Shown piece by piece: positions 27,499 through 36,092 of a stretch of 64,000 nt of DNA. The DNA comes from JAIVGZ01 sp964552205 (lineage in GTDB: Bacteria; Pseudomonadota; Gammaproteobacteria; Natronospirales; JAIVGZ01). The notes beneath the pieces were generated by a model. It did no database searches. It was not told the origin of the DNA and saw only the letters and a list, made by a program, of their open reading frames with translations. Every line of letters starts with the position of its first letter. The first letter of the stretch is position 1. The stretch spans positions 62,001-126,000 of the forward strand of contig CAZKFT010000001.1 of NCBI GenBank assembly GCA_964552205.1. Direction: 5' to 3'. The translations under genes were made by a program, and so were the position numbers.

Positions 27499-29070
27499 TC
27501 AGATTACCCAGCGGTTGGCTTCCGCGAAGCTTATCCGAAAACAGCTTCCGCCATCATTGCGCGGATGGTAGGAGAGGCGCGCCTGATTGCATTCGCACAG
27601 CTCACGGGCGATGAACAGGCCCAGCCCGGTGCCCTGTGCGCTGGCGCTGTAAAAAGGTTCGAAAATGTGCTGGACGATGCCGGGGTCGATGCCGGGCCCG
27701 CGATCCAGTACTTCCAGCGAGACGGCGCCGGTGCCCGCTACCCGCGTCACCAACTCGAGGCCTCCGGCACGACCATGGCGCAGTGCGTTCTCACAAAGGT
27801 TCCACAGAACCTGTTGCAAGTGGCTTGGGTCCATGCGAACGGTCAGGGCGTCGGGCACCTGCACCTTGAGCTCACTCGCCGGAAGGTCATGGGTGTCGCG
27901 GAACTCGTCGCCGAAAGCCTTCAACCAGCTCCCCAAATCCAGATTTTCGGGGCGCGTCTGTTCGCGCCGCGATAGCTGCAACACATTCTCGATGATGGTG
28001 TTCACCCGCGCCGTCTGCGTGCGAATGATTTCGGTGAGACGATGCTCCTCGGGTCCCGCCTGTGAAGATTCTTCCAGCAGCTGCCCAGCATGACTGAGGG
28101 CGCCCAGTGGGTTGCGGATTTCGTGGGCGATGCTCGCGGTCAGCCGCCCAAGTGCGGCAAGCTTCATGGACTGCATGCGTTCGCCCACGACACGCGAGTC
28201 CTCGAGGAACACCAGAGTTCCACCACTCTCCGTCCCTGCTCCCAGTCGGGTCAGGTGCGGAATGATTACCGTGCCGCTGGCGGCACCGGGTAGTGTAGGT
28301 GGCTCATCCCAAGGCCGGTTGCGCCAGTCCCTCATGCACTGCGAAAGCATCGGGGACACGGAACGCAGAGCCTTCCCTCGGATGGAATCGCCCGCACCCA
28401 GCAAGGCCGCTGCAGACGCATTGTGCATGCGGATGCGTTCATCATCGTCCACGACAATAACGCCGGTCTGAAGGTGCTGGATGACGTACTCATTGAGCTG
28501 CGCCAAGTTCGCCAGATCCACCCCTCGCTGTTCTGCCAGGGCCTCGCTCTCTCTGGCTTGGCTCGCCAACAGGTGTCCGACCACAGAGGTGGTGAACAGG
28601 ATGAGGCCAAGTATGCCCGCCTGCGTGTAGCCGCCAATGGCAATCAGGCCAGCCAACTGGGCGTATACCTCTGCGCCGAGCATGGCCAGGGTCGCGATGG
28701 CCGCGAACAATACCGCAGAGCGCTGTGGCGCCATGATGCTGCCAACCGCCACGGGGACGAACAAAAGCCCGCCCAGGCCGCTGCGGGCACCGCCGCTGGC
28801 GTACGCGAGCAAGGTGATGGCCAGGATGTCCACCAGCAGCTGGCCATACAGCTGGATGAGGGGAGCAGGGCGGCGCAACAGCAAGGTAACCGCAGAAAAC
28901 AGGCCAAAAACCAGATAGAGCCCGGCTGTCCACAGGAAGAGGTCCGGACTGCTTGCCCCGAGGCTACGGCCCTGTTCCCCACCCAAAACCAGTACAAACA
29001 GGCTACCTGCCGCGACCACGCGGTAGAGATTCAGGAGGCGGAGGGGCCGGTGCGCAGTCGGCGGGTTCAT
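27499..29070 (-). CDS. pilS: Sensor histidine kinase PilS
   Basis: PilS senses pilin in the membrane and sets PilR phosphorylation. The 523-aa protein has about six hydrophobic segments in residues 15-185, a PAS-like region at about 195-300, the H-box SIAHEIRNPLGALSHA, and an HATPase domain with the N-box (LWNLCENALRHG) and G-boxes (DRGPGID, GTGLGLFIARE). It is 4 bp upstream of pilR and diverges from sucC. Confidence 0.94.
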   Translation of the reverse strand: MNPPTAHRPLRLLNLYRVVAAGSLFVLVLGGEQGRSLGASSPDLFLWTAGLYLVFGLFSAVTLLLRRPAPLIQLYGQLLVDILAITLLAYASGGARSGLGGLLFVPVAVGSIMAPQRSAVLFAAIATLAMLGAEVYAQLAGLIAIGGYTQAGILGLILFTTSVVGHLLASQARESEALAEQRGVDLANLAQLNEYVIQHLQTGVIVVDDDERIRMHNASAAALLGAGDSIRGKALRSVSPMLSQCMRDWRNRPWDEPPTLPGAASGTVIIPHLTRLGAGTESGGTLVFLEDSRVVGERMQSMKLAALGRLTASIAHEIRNPLGALSHAGQLLEESSQAGPEEHRLTEIIRTQTARVNTIIENVLQLSRREQTRPENLDLGSWLKAFGDEFRDTHDLPASELKVQVPDALTVRMDPSHLQQVLWNLCENALRHGRAGGLELVTRVAGTGAVSLEVLDRGPGIDPGIVQHIFEPFYSASAQGTGLGLFIARELCECNQARLSYHPRNDGGSCFRISFAEANRWVI

Positions 29071-29089
29071 CCCGATAATGTATCAGTCT

Positions 29090-29118
29090 TTGATTTAACA
29101 GCCCGCCTCCCTCAAAAT
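29090..29118 (+). promoter_or_regulatory. Possible sigma-70 promoter of sucCD
   Basis: TTGATT at 29090-29095 and CAAAAT at 29113-29118, with a 17-bp spacer, lie in the 87-bp region between divergent pilS and sucC. Each hexamer matches four of six consensus bases. Confidence 0.35.
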
Positions 29119-29157
29119 ACACGGCTTCGCCCAGCCCCCAACCAGCCGGAAGACAGC

Positions 29158-30327
29158 ATGAACCTGCACGAATACCAGGCAAAACAACTGTTCGCCGAAT
29201 ACGGCATCTCCGTTCCCACAGGTCGCCCCGCCTCCAGTCCGGATGAGGCAGTGGCCGCAACCGCTGCGCTCGGTGGAGCCAAGTGGGTGGTCAAAGCTCA
29301 GGTCCATGCCGGGGGACGCGGCAAGGGCGGTGGCGTCAAAGTCTGCGACAGCGCCGACAAAGTCCGGGAAGCGACAGCTGCAATGCTCGGAACTCATCTG
29401 GTCACCCACCAGACCGGCCCCGAAGGCTTGCCAGTGAACATGGTCTATGTGGAGTCCGCGTCGGATATCAAACGAGAGCTCTATCTGAGCCTGCTGGTGG
29501 ACCGTGGCAGTGAGAAGGTCGTCATCATGGCCTCGACCGAAGGCGGGATGGATATCGAGGAGGTCGCGGAAAAAACCCCGGAGAAGATTCTGTCGGTCAT
29601 GGTCGACCCCGCCGCAGGGTTGCAGCCATGGCAGAGTCGCCGCCTTGGCTTCGGTCTGGGCCTCGACAAGAAGCAGCTTGGGGAATTCGCGGCACTGCTC
29701 GCCGGCTTCTACAAGATGTTCATCGAGCGTGACTGTGCGTTGGTGGAAATCAACCCACTCATCGTCACGGCTGAGGGAACCCTGCTTCCGCTGGACGGCA
29801 AGCTGAACCTCGATGGCAACGCGCTTTATCGCCAAGGCGAACTGGCGAAGCTGCGGGATCCCAGCCAGGAAGACGAGGCTGAGCGTGAGGCGGCAAAACA
29901 CGATCTCAATTACGTGACTCTGGATGGGGACATTGCCTGCATGGTGAATGGCGCCGGTCTCGCCATGGCGACCATGGACATCATCAAACTGCATGGCGGT
30001 GCGCCGGCCAACTTCCTGGATGTGGGCGGTGGTGCAACCAAGGATCGGGTGTCGGAAGCATTCAAGCTCATCCTGTCCAATGATGATGTGCGCGCCATTC
30101 TCATCAACATCTTCGGTGGCATCGTCCGTTGCGACATGATTGCCGAGGGCATCATTGCCGCGGTGAAGGAAGTGGGTGTCACGATTCCCATCGTCGTGCG
30201 CCTCGAGGGCACCAATGTGGAGCAGGGCCGCAAGCTTCTTGCTGAAAGCGATTTCGACATCATCGCCGCCACCGACCTCACCGACGCCGCCAAGAAGGCG
30301 GTCGCTGCCGCAGGAAAAGCATCATGA
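29158..30327 (+). CDS. sucC: Succinyl-CoA synthetase beta subunit
   Basis: SucC is the ATP-grasp and CoA-ligase beta chain of the TCA-cycle enzyme that makes ATP or GTP from succinyl-CoA. The protein is 389 aa from the ATG at 29158 (MNLHEYQAKQLF, the typical N-terminus). The open frame runs back to 28423, but that part lies opposite pilS and is not coding. Family patterns are KAQVHAGGRGKGGG near residue 46, EINPLIV near 198, and DVGGGA and NIFGGIVRCD in the C-terminal domain. sucD overlaps by 4 bp. Confidence 0.97.
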   Translation: MNLHEYQAKQLFAEYGISVPTGRPASSPDEAVAATAALGGAKWVVKAQVHAGGRGKGGGVKVCDSADKVREATAAMLGTHLVTHQTGPEGLPVNMVYVESASDIKRELYLSLLVDRGSEKVVIMASTEGGMDIEEVAEKTPEKILSVMVDPAAGLQPWQSRRLGFGLGLDKKQLGEFAALLAGFYKMFIERDCALVEINPLIVTAEGTLLPLDGKLNLDGNALYRQGELAKLRDPSQEDEAEREAAKHDLNYVTLDGDIACMVNGAGLAMATMDIIKLHGGAPANFLDVGGGATKDRVSEAFKLILSNDDVRAILINIFGGIVRCDMIAEGIIAAVKEVGVTIPIVVRLEGTNVEQGRKLLAESDFDIIAATDLTDAAKKAVAAAGKAS

Positions 30328-31193
30328 GCATTCTCATCGACAAGCACACCAAGGTCATCTGCCAGGGTTTCACCGGCAAGCAGGGTACTTTCCATTCCGA
30401 GCAGGCCATTGCGTATGGCACGCAACTCGTCGGCGGTGTGACACCGGGCAGGGGTGGCGAGACCCATCTGGACCGTCCTGTGTTCAACACCGTGCACGAT
30501 GCGGTGGCGGGCACCGGCGCTGATGCGACCATGATCTATGTGCCGGCTCCGTTTGCCGCCGACGCCATCCTCGAGGCAGCCGATGCCGGAATCAAGCTCA
30601 TTGTCTGTATCACCGAGGGCATTCCTGTACTGGACATGGTCCGGGTCAAGGCGGCGCTGCGCGGGTCTGATATCCGTGTGGTCGGGCCGAACTGCCCGGG
30701 CGTGATTACGCCGGGTGAGTGCAAGATCGGCATCATGCCGGGGCACATACACCAGCCTGGCAGAGTCGGTATCGTGTCGCGTTCCGGCACACTGACCTAC
30801 GAGGCAGTGCACCAAACCACGAACAACGGACTCGGTCAGTCCACCTGCGTCGGTATCGGTGGTGATCCGGTCCGCGGTACCGGGTTCATCGATGTCCTAC
30901 GCATGTTCGAAGCGGATGCGGCCACCGATGGCATCATCATGGTCGGCGAAATCGGCGGCAGTGACGAGGAAGCCGCTGCCGAGTTCATCAAGGACCATGT
31001 CTCGAAGCCGGTGGTCGCGTATATCGCGGGCGTCACCGCACCACCCGGAAAGCGTATGGGCCATGCCGGCGCCATCATCTCCGGGGGCAAGGGCACAGCT
31101 GCGGAGAAGTTCGCAGCACTCGAGGCCGCTGGCGTCAGCACGGTACGTTCACCCGCTGAATTGGGCGAGGCCATGCTGAAGGCGCTGTCCTGA
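30324..31193 (+). CDS. sucD: Succinyl-CoA synthetase alpha subunit
   Basis: SucD binds CoA and carries the phosphohistidine of the alpha2beta2 enzyme. The 289-aa protein has the CoA-binding GFTGKQGTFHS near residue 13, GPNCPGVI near 124 and the active-site histidine in MGHAGAI near 247. It overlaps sucC by 4 bp; nadE starts 11 bp after its stop. Confidence 0.97.
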   Translation: MSILIDKHTKVICQGFTGKQGTFHSEQAIAYGTQLVGGVTPGRGGETHLDRPVFNTVHDAVAGTGADATMIYVPAPFAADAILEAADAGIKLIVCITEGIPVLDMVRVKAALRGSDIRVVGPNCPGVITPGECKIGIMPGHIHQPGRVGIVSRSGTLTYEAVHQTTNNGLGQSTCVGIGGDPVRGTGFIDVLRMFEADAATDGIIMVGEIGGSDEEAAAEFIKDHVSKPVVAYIAGVTAPPGKRMGHAGAIISGGKGTAAEKFAALEAAGVSTVRSPAELGEAMLKALS

Positions 31194-31204
31194 CGACAGC
31201 CCGT

Positions 31205-32821
31205 GTGAAGCTCGCGCTCGCGCAGCTTGACCTCCTGGTCGGTGATGTCACCGGCAACGTGTCGCGCATCGTCGCCACCGCTGCGCACGCGCGCGACGTG
31301 TTGCATGCGGATATCGTCATCTTCCCGGAGCTCACGCTTACCGGCTACCCTCCCGAGGACCTATTGCTTCACGCTGGCCTGCGTGAGCGGGTTGCGGCTG
31401 GCCTCACTCGCGTGCGTGACGAGGTCAATGGGATTGGTGTCATCATCGGCTTGCCGGAATGGGAAGGTGACGACTGCTTCAACAGCGCTTTCCTCGTGCA
31501 CGATGGACGCATCGTCGGCAAGTATCGCAAAACCTTGCTTCCCAATTACGCGGTCTTCGACGAAAAGCGCTACTTCACACCCGGCCATGAACCTTGCGTG
31601 GTGGAGTTCGCTGGTATGCGGATTGGCCTCACCATTTGCGAGGATCTCTGGTTTCAGGGGCCCAGCCAGGATTCGGTCAACGCCGGCGCGGAGGTCCTTG
31701 TGAACATCAGCGCCTCTCCATTCCAGATAGGGCGGCAAGCCCACCGCGAGCAGAACATCTTCGGAAGCCGTGCCCGCGAGACCGGCGTACCCGTTGTGAG
31801 TGTGAATCTCGTCGGCGGCCAGGACGAGCTGGTGTTCGACGGTGGGTCCATCGTGATGGACGGGAACGCGGAAGTACGGGTTCGCGCGCCATCCTTCGTC
31901 GAGGCAGTCGCCGTCGCTGAGCTCGAACGTGATCCGGCGGGCCACGTTGTGGTTGCAGGGGGCGAACTGGCGGCAGAACAGGGCATGGAAGAGAGCGTCT
32001 GGCACGCCCTTACGCTGGGCATCCGGGATTACGTGGAAAAGAACGCGTTTCCGGGTGTGGTGCTCGGCCTGTCTGGTGGTATTGACTCCGCGCTGGTGGC
32101 GACGCTGGCGGTGGATGCACTCGGTGCAGACCGCGTGCAGACCGTGATGATGCCATCACGCCATACTTCGGCCATGAGCGTGGAGGATGGTGCATTACTT
32201 GCCCATACACTGGGGACCACGCATCGCGAAATCAGCATAGAGCCGGCCTACAGTGCGTTACTGGAGTCACTTTCGCCCTCATTCGGGTCGAAGCCCGTGG
32301 ACACGGCAGAGCAGAACCTTCAAGCGCGCGTGCGCGGCACCATCCTGATGGGCTTGTCGAACAAGTTCGGATGGTTGTTGCTGTTGACGGGCAACAAGAG
32401 CGAGTTCGCTGTCGGATACTCCACGCTTTACGGCGACATGGCAGGTGGCTTTGCACCACTGAAGGATTGCAGCAAGACCCTGGTCTATGCCCTAGCCCGG
32501 TGGCGCAACGGTGATGAAGTGGTGATTCCTCGACGGTCCATCGAGCGGCCACCCAGCGCCGAACTCGCACCTGGCCAGTTGGACCAGGATACCCTGCCGC
32601 CCTATGCGGAGTTGGATGCCATCATCCGCGATGCCATCGAACTGGAATTGTCACAAGAGGAAATGGTACGGAGAGGGCACGATGCCGATGCTGTCGCGCA
32701 TGTGGTCTCCCTGATCCGGAGGAATGAGTACAAACGGCGCCAGGCCGCCCCGGGAGTGCGGATCACCGGACGCGCTTTCGGTCGCGACCGGCGCTACCCG
32801 ATTACCTCCGGCTACCGCTGA
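31205..32821 (+). CDS. nadE: Glutamine-dependent NAD+ synthetase
   Basis: NadE amidates nicotinate adenine dinucleotide. The 538-aa protein is of the long, glutamine-using type. The N-terminal nitrilase-like glutaminase domain (1-250) keeps the Glu-Lys-Cys triad (FPELTLTGYPPEDL, RKTLLPNY, TICEDLWF). The synthetase domain has the P-loop SGGIDSA near residue 290 and TGNKSE near 395. The start is GTG 31205. Its last 20 bp overlap the convergent bamD, so there is no room for a terminator between them. Confidence 0.96.
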   Translation: MKLALAQLDLLVGDVTGNVSRIVATAAHARDVLHADIVIFPELTLTGYPPEDLLLHAGLRERVAAGLTRVRDEVNGIGVIIGLPEWEGDDCFNSAFLVHDGRIVGKYRKTLLPNYAVFDEKRYFTPGHEPCVVEFAGMRIGLTICEDLWFQGPSQDSVNAGAEVLVNISASPFQIGRQAHREQNIFGSRARETGVPVVSVNLVGGQDELVFDGGSIVMDGNAEVRVRAPSFVEAVAVAELERDPAGHVVVAGGELAAEQGMEESVWHALTLGIRDYVEKNAFPGVVLGLSGGIDSALVATLAVDALGADRVQTVMMPSRHTSAMSVEDGALLAHTLGTTHREISIEPAYSALLESLSPSFGSKPVDTAEQNLQARVRGTILMGLSNKFGWLLLLTGNKSEFAVGYSTLYGDMAGGFAPLKDCSKTLVYALARWRNGDEVVIPRRSIERPPSAELAPGQLDQDTLPPYAELDAIIRDAIELELSQEEMVRRGHDADAVAHVVSLIRRNEYKRRQAAPGVRITGRAFGRDRRYPITSGYR

Positions 32822-33575
32822 GGCGTGAGCTCGCCTCCGGGTGGTTCAGCGCAATCACGCGGGCGACATCATCCGCCAAATCATTCATTTCCAGATTGCG
32901 GTAGGCATTGTGCAGGATGACCAGCGCCTCAATCGCGCTGGGTGTCTCGTCGTACTGTTCGATGACGGTTCGCGCACGGGTGGCGGCACTGACCCAAGCA
33001 CTCAAGGTCATGTAGTAGCGCGCAACATACAACTCGTGACGCGCAAGCTGGTTACGCAGGAACACCATGCGTTGCTGCGCGTCCGGCACGTAGCGGCTGG
33101 CGGGATAGCTGGTGACCAGCAATTGGAAACTCTGGAAGGATTGGCGCGCCAGTGACGGGTCGCGCCGGGCGGGGTCCACACCGAAAGCTGCATCCATCAC
33201 ATTCAGACTGCGGTCAAAGTTGATCAGTCCGCGCAGGTAATGCACATAGTCCATATCGGGATGCCGCGGCTGCTCGCGTAGCAATCTGTCCGCTGCTGCC
33301 TCCGCCTGCTCGAAGCTGCGGGCTTTGTAGTGTGCGAAGATGATTTCCAGTTGCGCTTGCTGTGCTTCCGCGCTGAACGGGAAGCGGGATTCCAGCTGCT
33401 GGAACATGACCACTGCCAATCCGAAGTTGTTGACGTCGATGGCCCTCTGCGCCCCTGCATACAAGGCCGGTGCATCCATCCTGGTCATGTCTACCTGGGT
33501 ACGGGAACCGGAACACGCGGTAAGCGCTGTTAGGGCGATGGACAGGCAAAGCAGGACAACGGTACGCTTGAACAT
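32802..33575 (-). CDS. bamD: Outer-membrane assembly lipoprotein BamD
   Basis: BamD is the TPR lipoprotein of the BAM complex that inserts outer-membrane proteins. The protein is 257 aa from the ATG at 33575 (MFKRTVVLL), giving a compact lipoprotein signal with the lipobox LTAC near residue 20; an in-frame ATG at 33614 would give an unusually long N-terminus. TPR-type sequence follows (LYAGAQRAID, VVMFQQLESRFPFS, SYPASRYVPDAQQRM). It is divergent from rluD, a pairing common in gammaproteobacteria. Confidence 0.94.
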   Translation of the reverse strand: MFKRTVVLLCLSIALTALTACSGSRTQVDMTRMDAPALYAGAQRAIDVNNFGLAVVMFQQLESRFPFSAEAQQAQLEIIFAHYKARSFEQAEAAADRLLREQPRHPDMDYVHYLRGLINFDRSLNVMDAAFGVDPARRDPSLARQSFQSFQLLVTSYPASRYVPDAQQRMVFLRNQLARHELYVARYYMTLSAWVSAATRARTVIEQYDETPSAIEALVILHNAYRNLEMNDLADDVARVIALNHPEASSRLSGSRR

Positions 33576-33653
33576 GGATATAGGAGACCAAGATGACTTG
33601 CGGAAGTTCAGCATTCTACCGGCCGCTGGCCATGGCGGCCAGTGGGTCTCGGG

Positions 33654-34610
33654 ATGAGGGGTGAATCATTGCGCCGTGAGGCGCTGGTTCCTGCGGAGCA
33701 GGCAGGTGCGCGCGCAGACATCGCCTTGGCGGCCCTTTGGCCCGAATTCTCCAGGTCACGCATCCAGCGCTGGATCAAGGATGGTCAGGTCACACTGGAT
33801 GGAAAGGTGGTCCGTCCGCGCGATCCGGTCCCTGCTGGTGCCAAAGTGGTGCTCGCCACGACCCTGGAGCCGGTCGGGGACGACCTTCCAGAGCCCATAG
33901 GGCTGGATGTCGTCTACGAAGACCCGCATCTGATTGTCATCAACAAGCCCTCAGGCCTGGTCGTGCATCCCGGTGCAGGAAATCGGCAGGGGACCTTGGT
34001 CAACGCACTGCTGAATTTTGCCCCGGAGCTGGTCCGCCTCCCGAGGGCTGGCTTGGTACACAGGCTGGATAAGGACACCTCGGGCCTGCTGGTCATCGGT
34101 CGTACGGTACCCATCCACACCCGCTTGGTCGAAATGATGCAGGCCAGGGAAATCGCTCGCGAGTATCGAGCCTTGGTCAATGGGGTTCCCACCGGGGGCG
34201 GCACCATCGATGAACCCATTGGGCGCCACCCAACCGACCGTACCAGGATGGCCATACGCGATCAGGGTCGCGCTGCGGTCACGCATTTCACCGTCATCGA
34301 GCGCTTTCGTGCGCACGCGTTGCTGGCAGTCAAACTGGAAACCGGCAGGACGCATCAGATACGCGTTCATCTCGCCCACCGCCGTTACCCGATTGTGGGT
34401 GACCCTGTATACGGTCGTCGCCAGCTTCTGCCGTCAGCTCCGTCCGAAGCGCTGATTGAGGCGCTACGGTCGTTTCGACGCCAAGCACTGCACGCAGCCC
34501 GCCTGTCGTTCACGCATCCCGGAACAGGAGCGCCTGCCGAATTTGAAGCGCCACTTCCTGCTGATTTTGAGCAGGTGATTGCGACACTGAGAGAAGATGC
34601 TGGCGCCTGA
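33654..34610 (+). CDS. rluD: 23S rRNA pseudouridine synthase RluD
   Basis: RluD makes the pseudouridines of helix 69 of 23S rRNA. The protein is 318 aa from ATG 33654; a GTG at 33642 would add four residues. It has an N-terminal S4 RNA-binding domain (SRSRIQRWIKDGQVTLDG) and the catalytic motif HRLDKDTSGLL with the nucleophile Asp near residue 140, then HQIRVHLAH. It overlaps pgeF by 14 bp and diverges from bamD. Confidence 0.94.
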   Translation: MRGESLRREALVPAEQAGARADIALAALWPEFSRSRIQRWIKDGQVTLDGKVVRPRDPVPAGAKVVLATTLEPVGDDLPEPIGLDVVYEDPHLIVINKPSGLVVHPGAGNRQGTLVNALLNFAPELVRLPRAGLVHRLDKDTSGLLVIGRTVPIHTRLVEMMQAREIAREYRALVNGVPTGGGTIDEPIGRHPTDRTRMAIRDQGRAAVTHFTVIERFRAHALLAVKLETGRTHQIRVHLAHRRYPIVGDPVYGRRQLLPSAPSEALIEALRSFRRQALHAARLSFTHPGTGAPAEFEAPLPADFEQVIATLREDAGA

Positions 34611-35244
34611 ATGGCCGGTGCCTGGTCATGTGCGCGCCGTCCTGACGCTCAAGGGAGAGTCTTTGCCCCACGAGCTACCGGCGGAGCCCTGCTGGCTGCA
34701 GCAGGTTCATGGCCGCGAGGTTGTCAGGCCACGCGCGGGTGAACAGAATCTGGTCGGTGATGCGGCAGTCGCAACGCTGCCTGGAATCGTCTTGGCGGTG
34801 CGCACTGCAGACTGCCTGCCGGTGGTTTTTGCGGCTCAAGACGGGAGTGCAGTGGCTGTCGCGCACGCCGGATGGCGTGGCTTGGCAGCGGGTGTCCTCG
34901 AGGCAACAGTCGAAGCCATGGCCTTGGCCCCGGCGCGCTTGAGCGCGTGGCTGGGGCCGGCGATTGGCTGGGATGCATTCGAAGTAGGCCCGGAGGTTCG
35001 TGAAGCCTTGCTCATAGGAGATCCGGGTGCGGGGGCGCAATTCCGACCAGGGAGGGACGACCGGTGGCATGCAGACCTTGCAGGACTTGCGCGTCGGCGC
35101 TTGATGACTTTGGGGCTCACCGCCATCAGTGGCGGTTCGTGGTGCACCGTCAGTGAGCCGAGCCGCTTTTACTCCTATCGCCGCGGCGACGAAACCGCGA
35201 GAATGGCAACCTTGGTGTGGATGGAGATGGTAACCAAAGCATGA
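34597..35244 (+). CDS. pgeF: PgeF/YfiH multicopper-like (LACC1 family) enzyme
   Basis: A 215-aa member of the DUF152/LACC1 family, known variously as purine nucleoside phosphorylase or as a peptidoglycan-editing factor that keeps MurC products clean. The zinc residues appear as QVHG near residue 38, RTADCLP near 70 and HAGWRG near 89. The rluD-pgeF-clpB neighbourhood is conserved across gammaproteobacteria. It overlaps rluD by 14 bp and the ZIP gene by 4 bp. Confidence 0.93.
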   Translation: MLAPEWPVPGHVRAVLTLKGESLPHELPAEPCWLQQVHGREVVRPRAGEQNLVGDAAVATLPGIVLAVRTADCLPVVFAAQDGSAVAVAHAGWRGLAAGVLEATVEAMALAPARLSAWLGPAIGWDAFEVGPEVREALLIGDPGAGAQFRPGRDDRWHADLAGLARRRLMTLGLTAISGGSWCTVSEPSRFYSYRRGDETARMATLVWMEMVTKA

Positions 35245-36020
35245 GCCTGCTGTTTGCGATTTTGTTGTTTTGTCTTCTCGGCGGCGTCGTGTCTGCAGTC
35301 GCGGCGGCGGCCTTCCTGTTGTTGGACGAAACGCGCAGAAACCGGCTATTGCCGCACTTCGTCAGCTTCGCCACCGGAGCACTGTTGGGCGCGGCGTTTC
35401 TCGCCTTGTTGCCGCATGCCCTTTCCCATCCCGAGGTTGGCGATTTCCATCTGGTTGGCTTCGCGGTGTTGGCGGGCCTCGTCGGGTTTTTCATCCTGGA
35501 AAAGGTTTTGCTGTGGCGGCATTGCCATCACGAAGACTGCGATGTGCATGCAGTTGAGGACCATCACCGGGACCGCGCTGCCGGCATGATGGTCCTGGTC
35601 GGCGATGGTATGCACAACTTCATCGACGGTGTGCTCATCGCTGCGGCGTTCCTCACCGATTTTCACCTTGGCGTTGTGACCGCACTGGCCGTTATCGCCC
35701 ATGAAATTCCGCAGGAAGTCGGCGACTTGGCGGTGTTGCTCCATGCTGGATATGGCCGAGCCAAGGCCTTTTTATTCAATATTGCTGCAAGCCTCACGAC
35801 GGTCGTGGGCGGCGCCCTGGGGTACTTCGCGCTTGCTGGCGTAGAGCATGTCTTACCCTATGTCCTGGCGGTTGCCGCTTCGAGTTTCATCTATGTGGCC
35901 ATTGCTGACCTGATTCCCGCCATGCACCGCCGTTCGGATACCCGCACGTCCGTGGCGCAGGTCGCCCTCATTCTGGCCGGTATCACGGTCATCTACCTGG
36001 GTCATACCTTCTTGCACTGA
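35241..36020 (+). CDS. ZIP family divalent metal transporter
   Basis: A 259-aa polytopic protein of the ZIP (ZupT/GufA-like) family, expected to import zinc or another divalent metal. Metal-binding signatures are in TM4 (GDGMHNFIDG) and TM5 (HEIPQEVGD). A histidine-rich cytoplasmic loop lies between TM3 and TM4 (RHCHHEDCDVHAVEDHH). I chose ATG 35241, which overlaps the pgeF stop as ATGA; a GTG at 35217 would add eight residues. Confidence 0.93.
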   Translation: MSLLFAILLFCLLGGVVSAVAAAAFLLLDETRRNRLLPHFVSFATGALLGAAFLALLPHALSHPEVGDFHLVGFAVLAGLVGFFILEKVLLWRHCHHEDCDVHAVEDHHRDRAAGMMVLVGDGMHNFIDGVLIAAAFLTDFHLGVVTALAVIAHEIPQEVGDLAVLLHAGYGRAKAFLFNIAASLTTVVGGALGYFALAGVEHVLPYVLAVAASSFIYVAIADLIPAMHRRSDTRTSVAQVALILAGITVIYLGHTFLH

Positions 36021-36032
36021 GGGTGAGCAGGG

Positions 36033-36061
36033 CTTGATTCCTGCGCGGACAGGCCCAATAT
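36033..36061 (+). promoter_or_regulatory. Sigma-32 heat-shock promoter of clpB
   Basis: CTTGATT at 36033-36039, a 14-bp spacer and CCCAATAT at 36054-36061 fit the RpoH consensus (CTTGAAA, 13-15 bp, CCCCATnT) closely. Transcription would start about 25 bases before the clpB ATG. The same bases contain a small GCCC/GGGC hairpin that could also end the upstream unit. Confidence 0.82.
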
Positions 36062-36092
36062 CGGGCTTATTCATGCATTCCAGGACACAGCC

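Noticed and set aside
23689..29070. Type II secretion rather than type IV pilus genes
   Set aside because: The pilin leader, the PilS/PilR pair, and the sigma-54 promoter fit type IV pili. No gsp-type secretin or pseudopilin set is present.
28423..29157. N-terminal extension of sucC
   Set aside because: It is the reverse complement of pilS coding sequence. The protein from 29158 has the standard SucC start and length.
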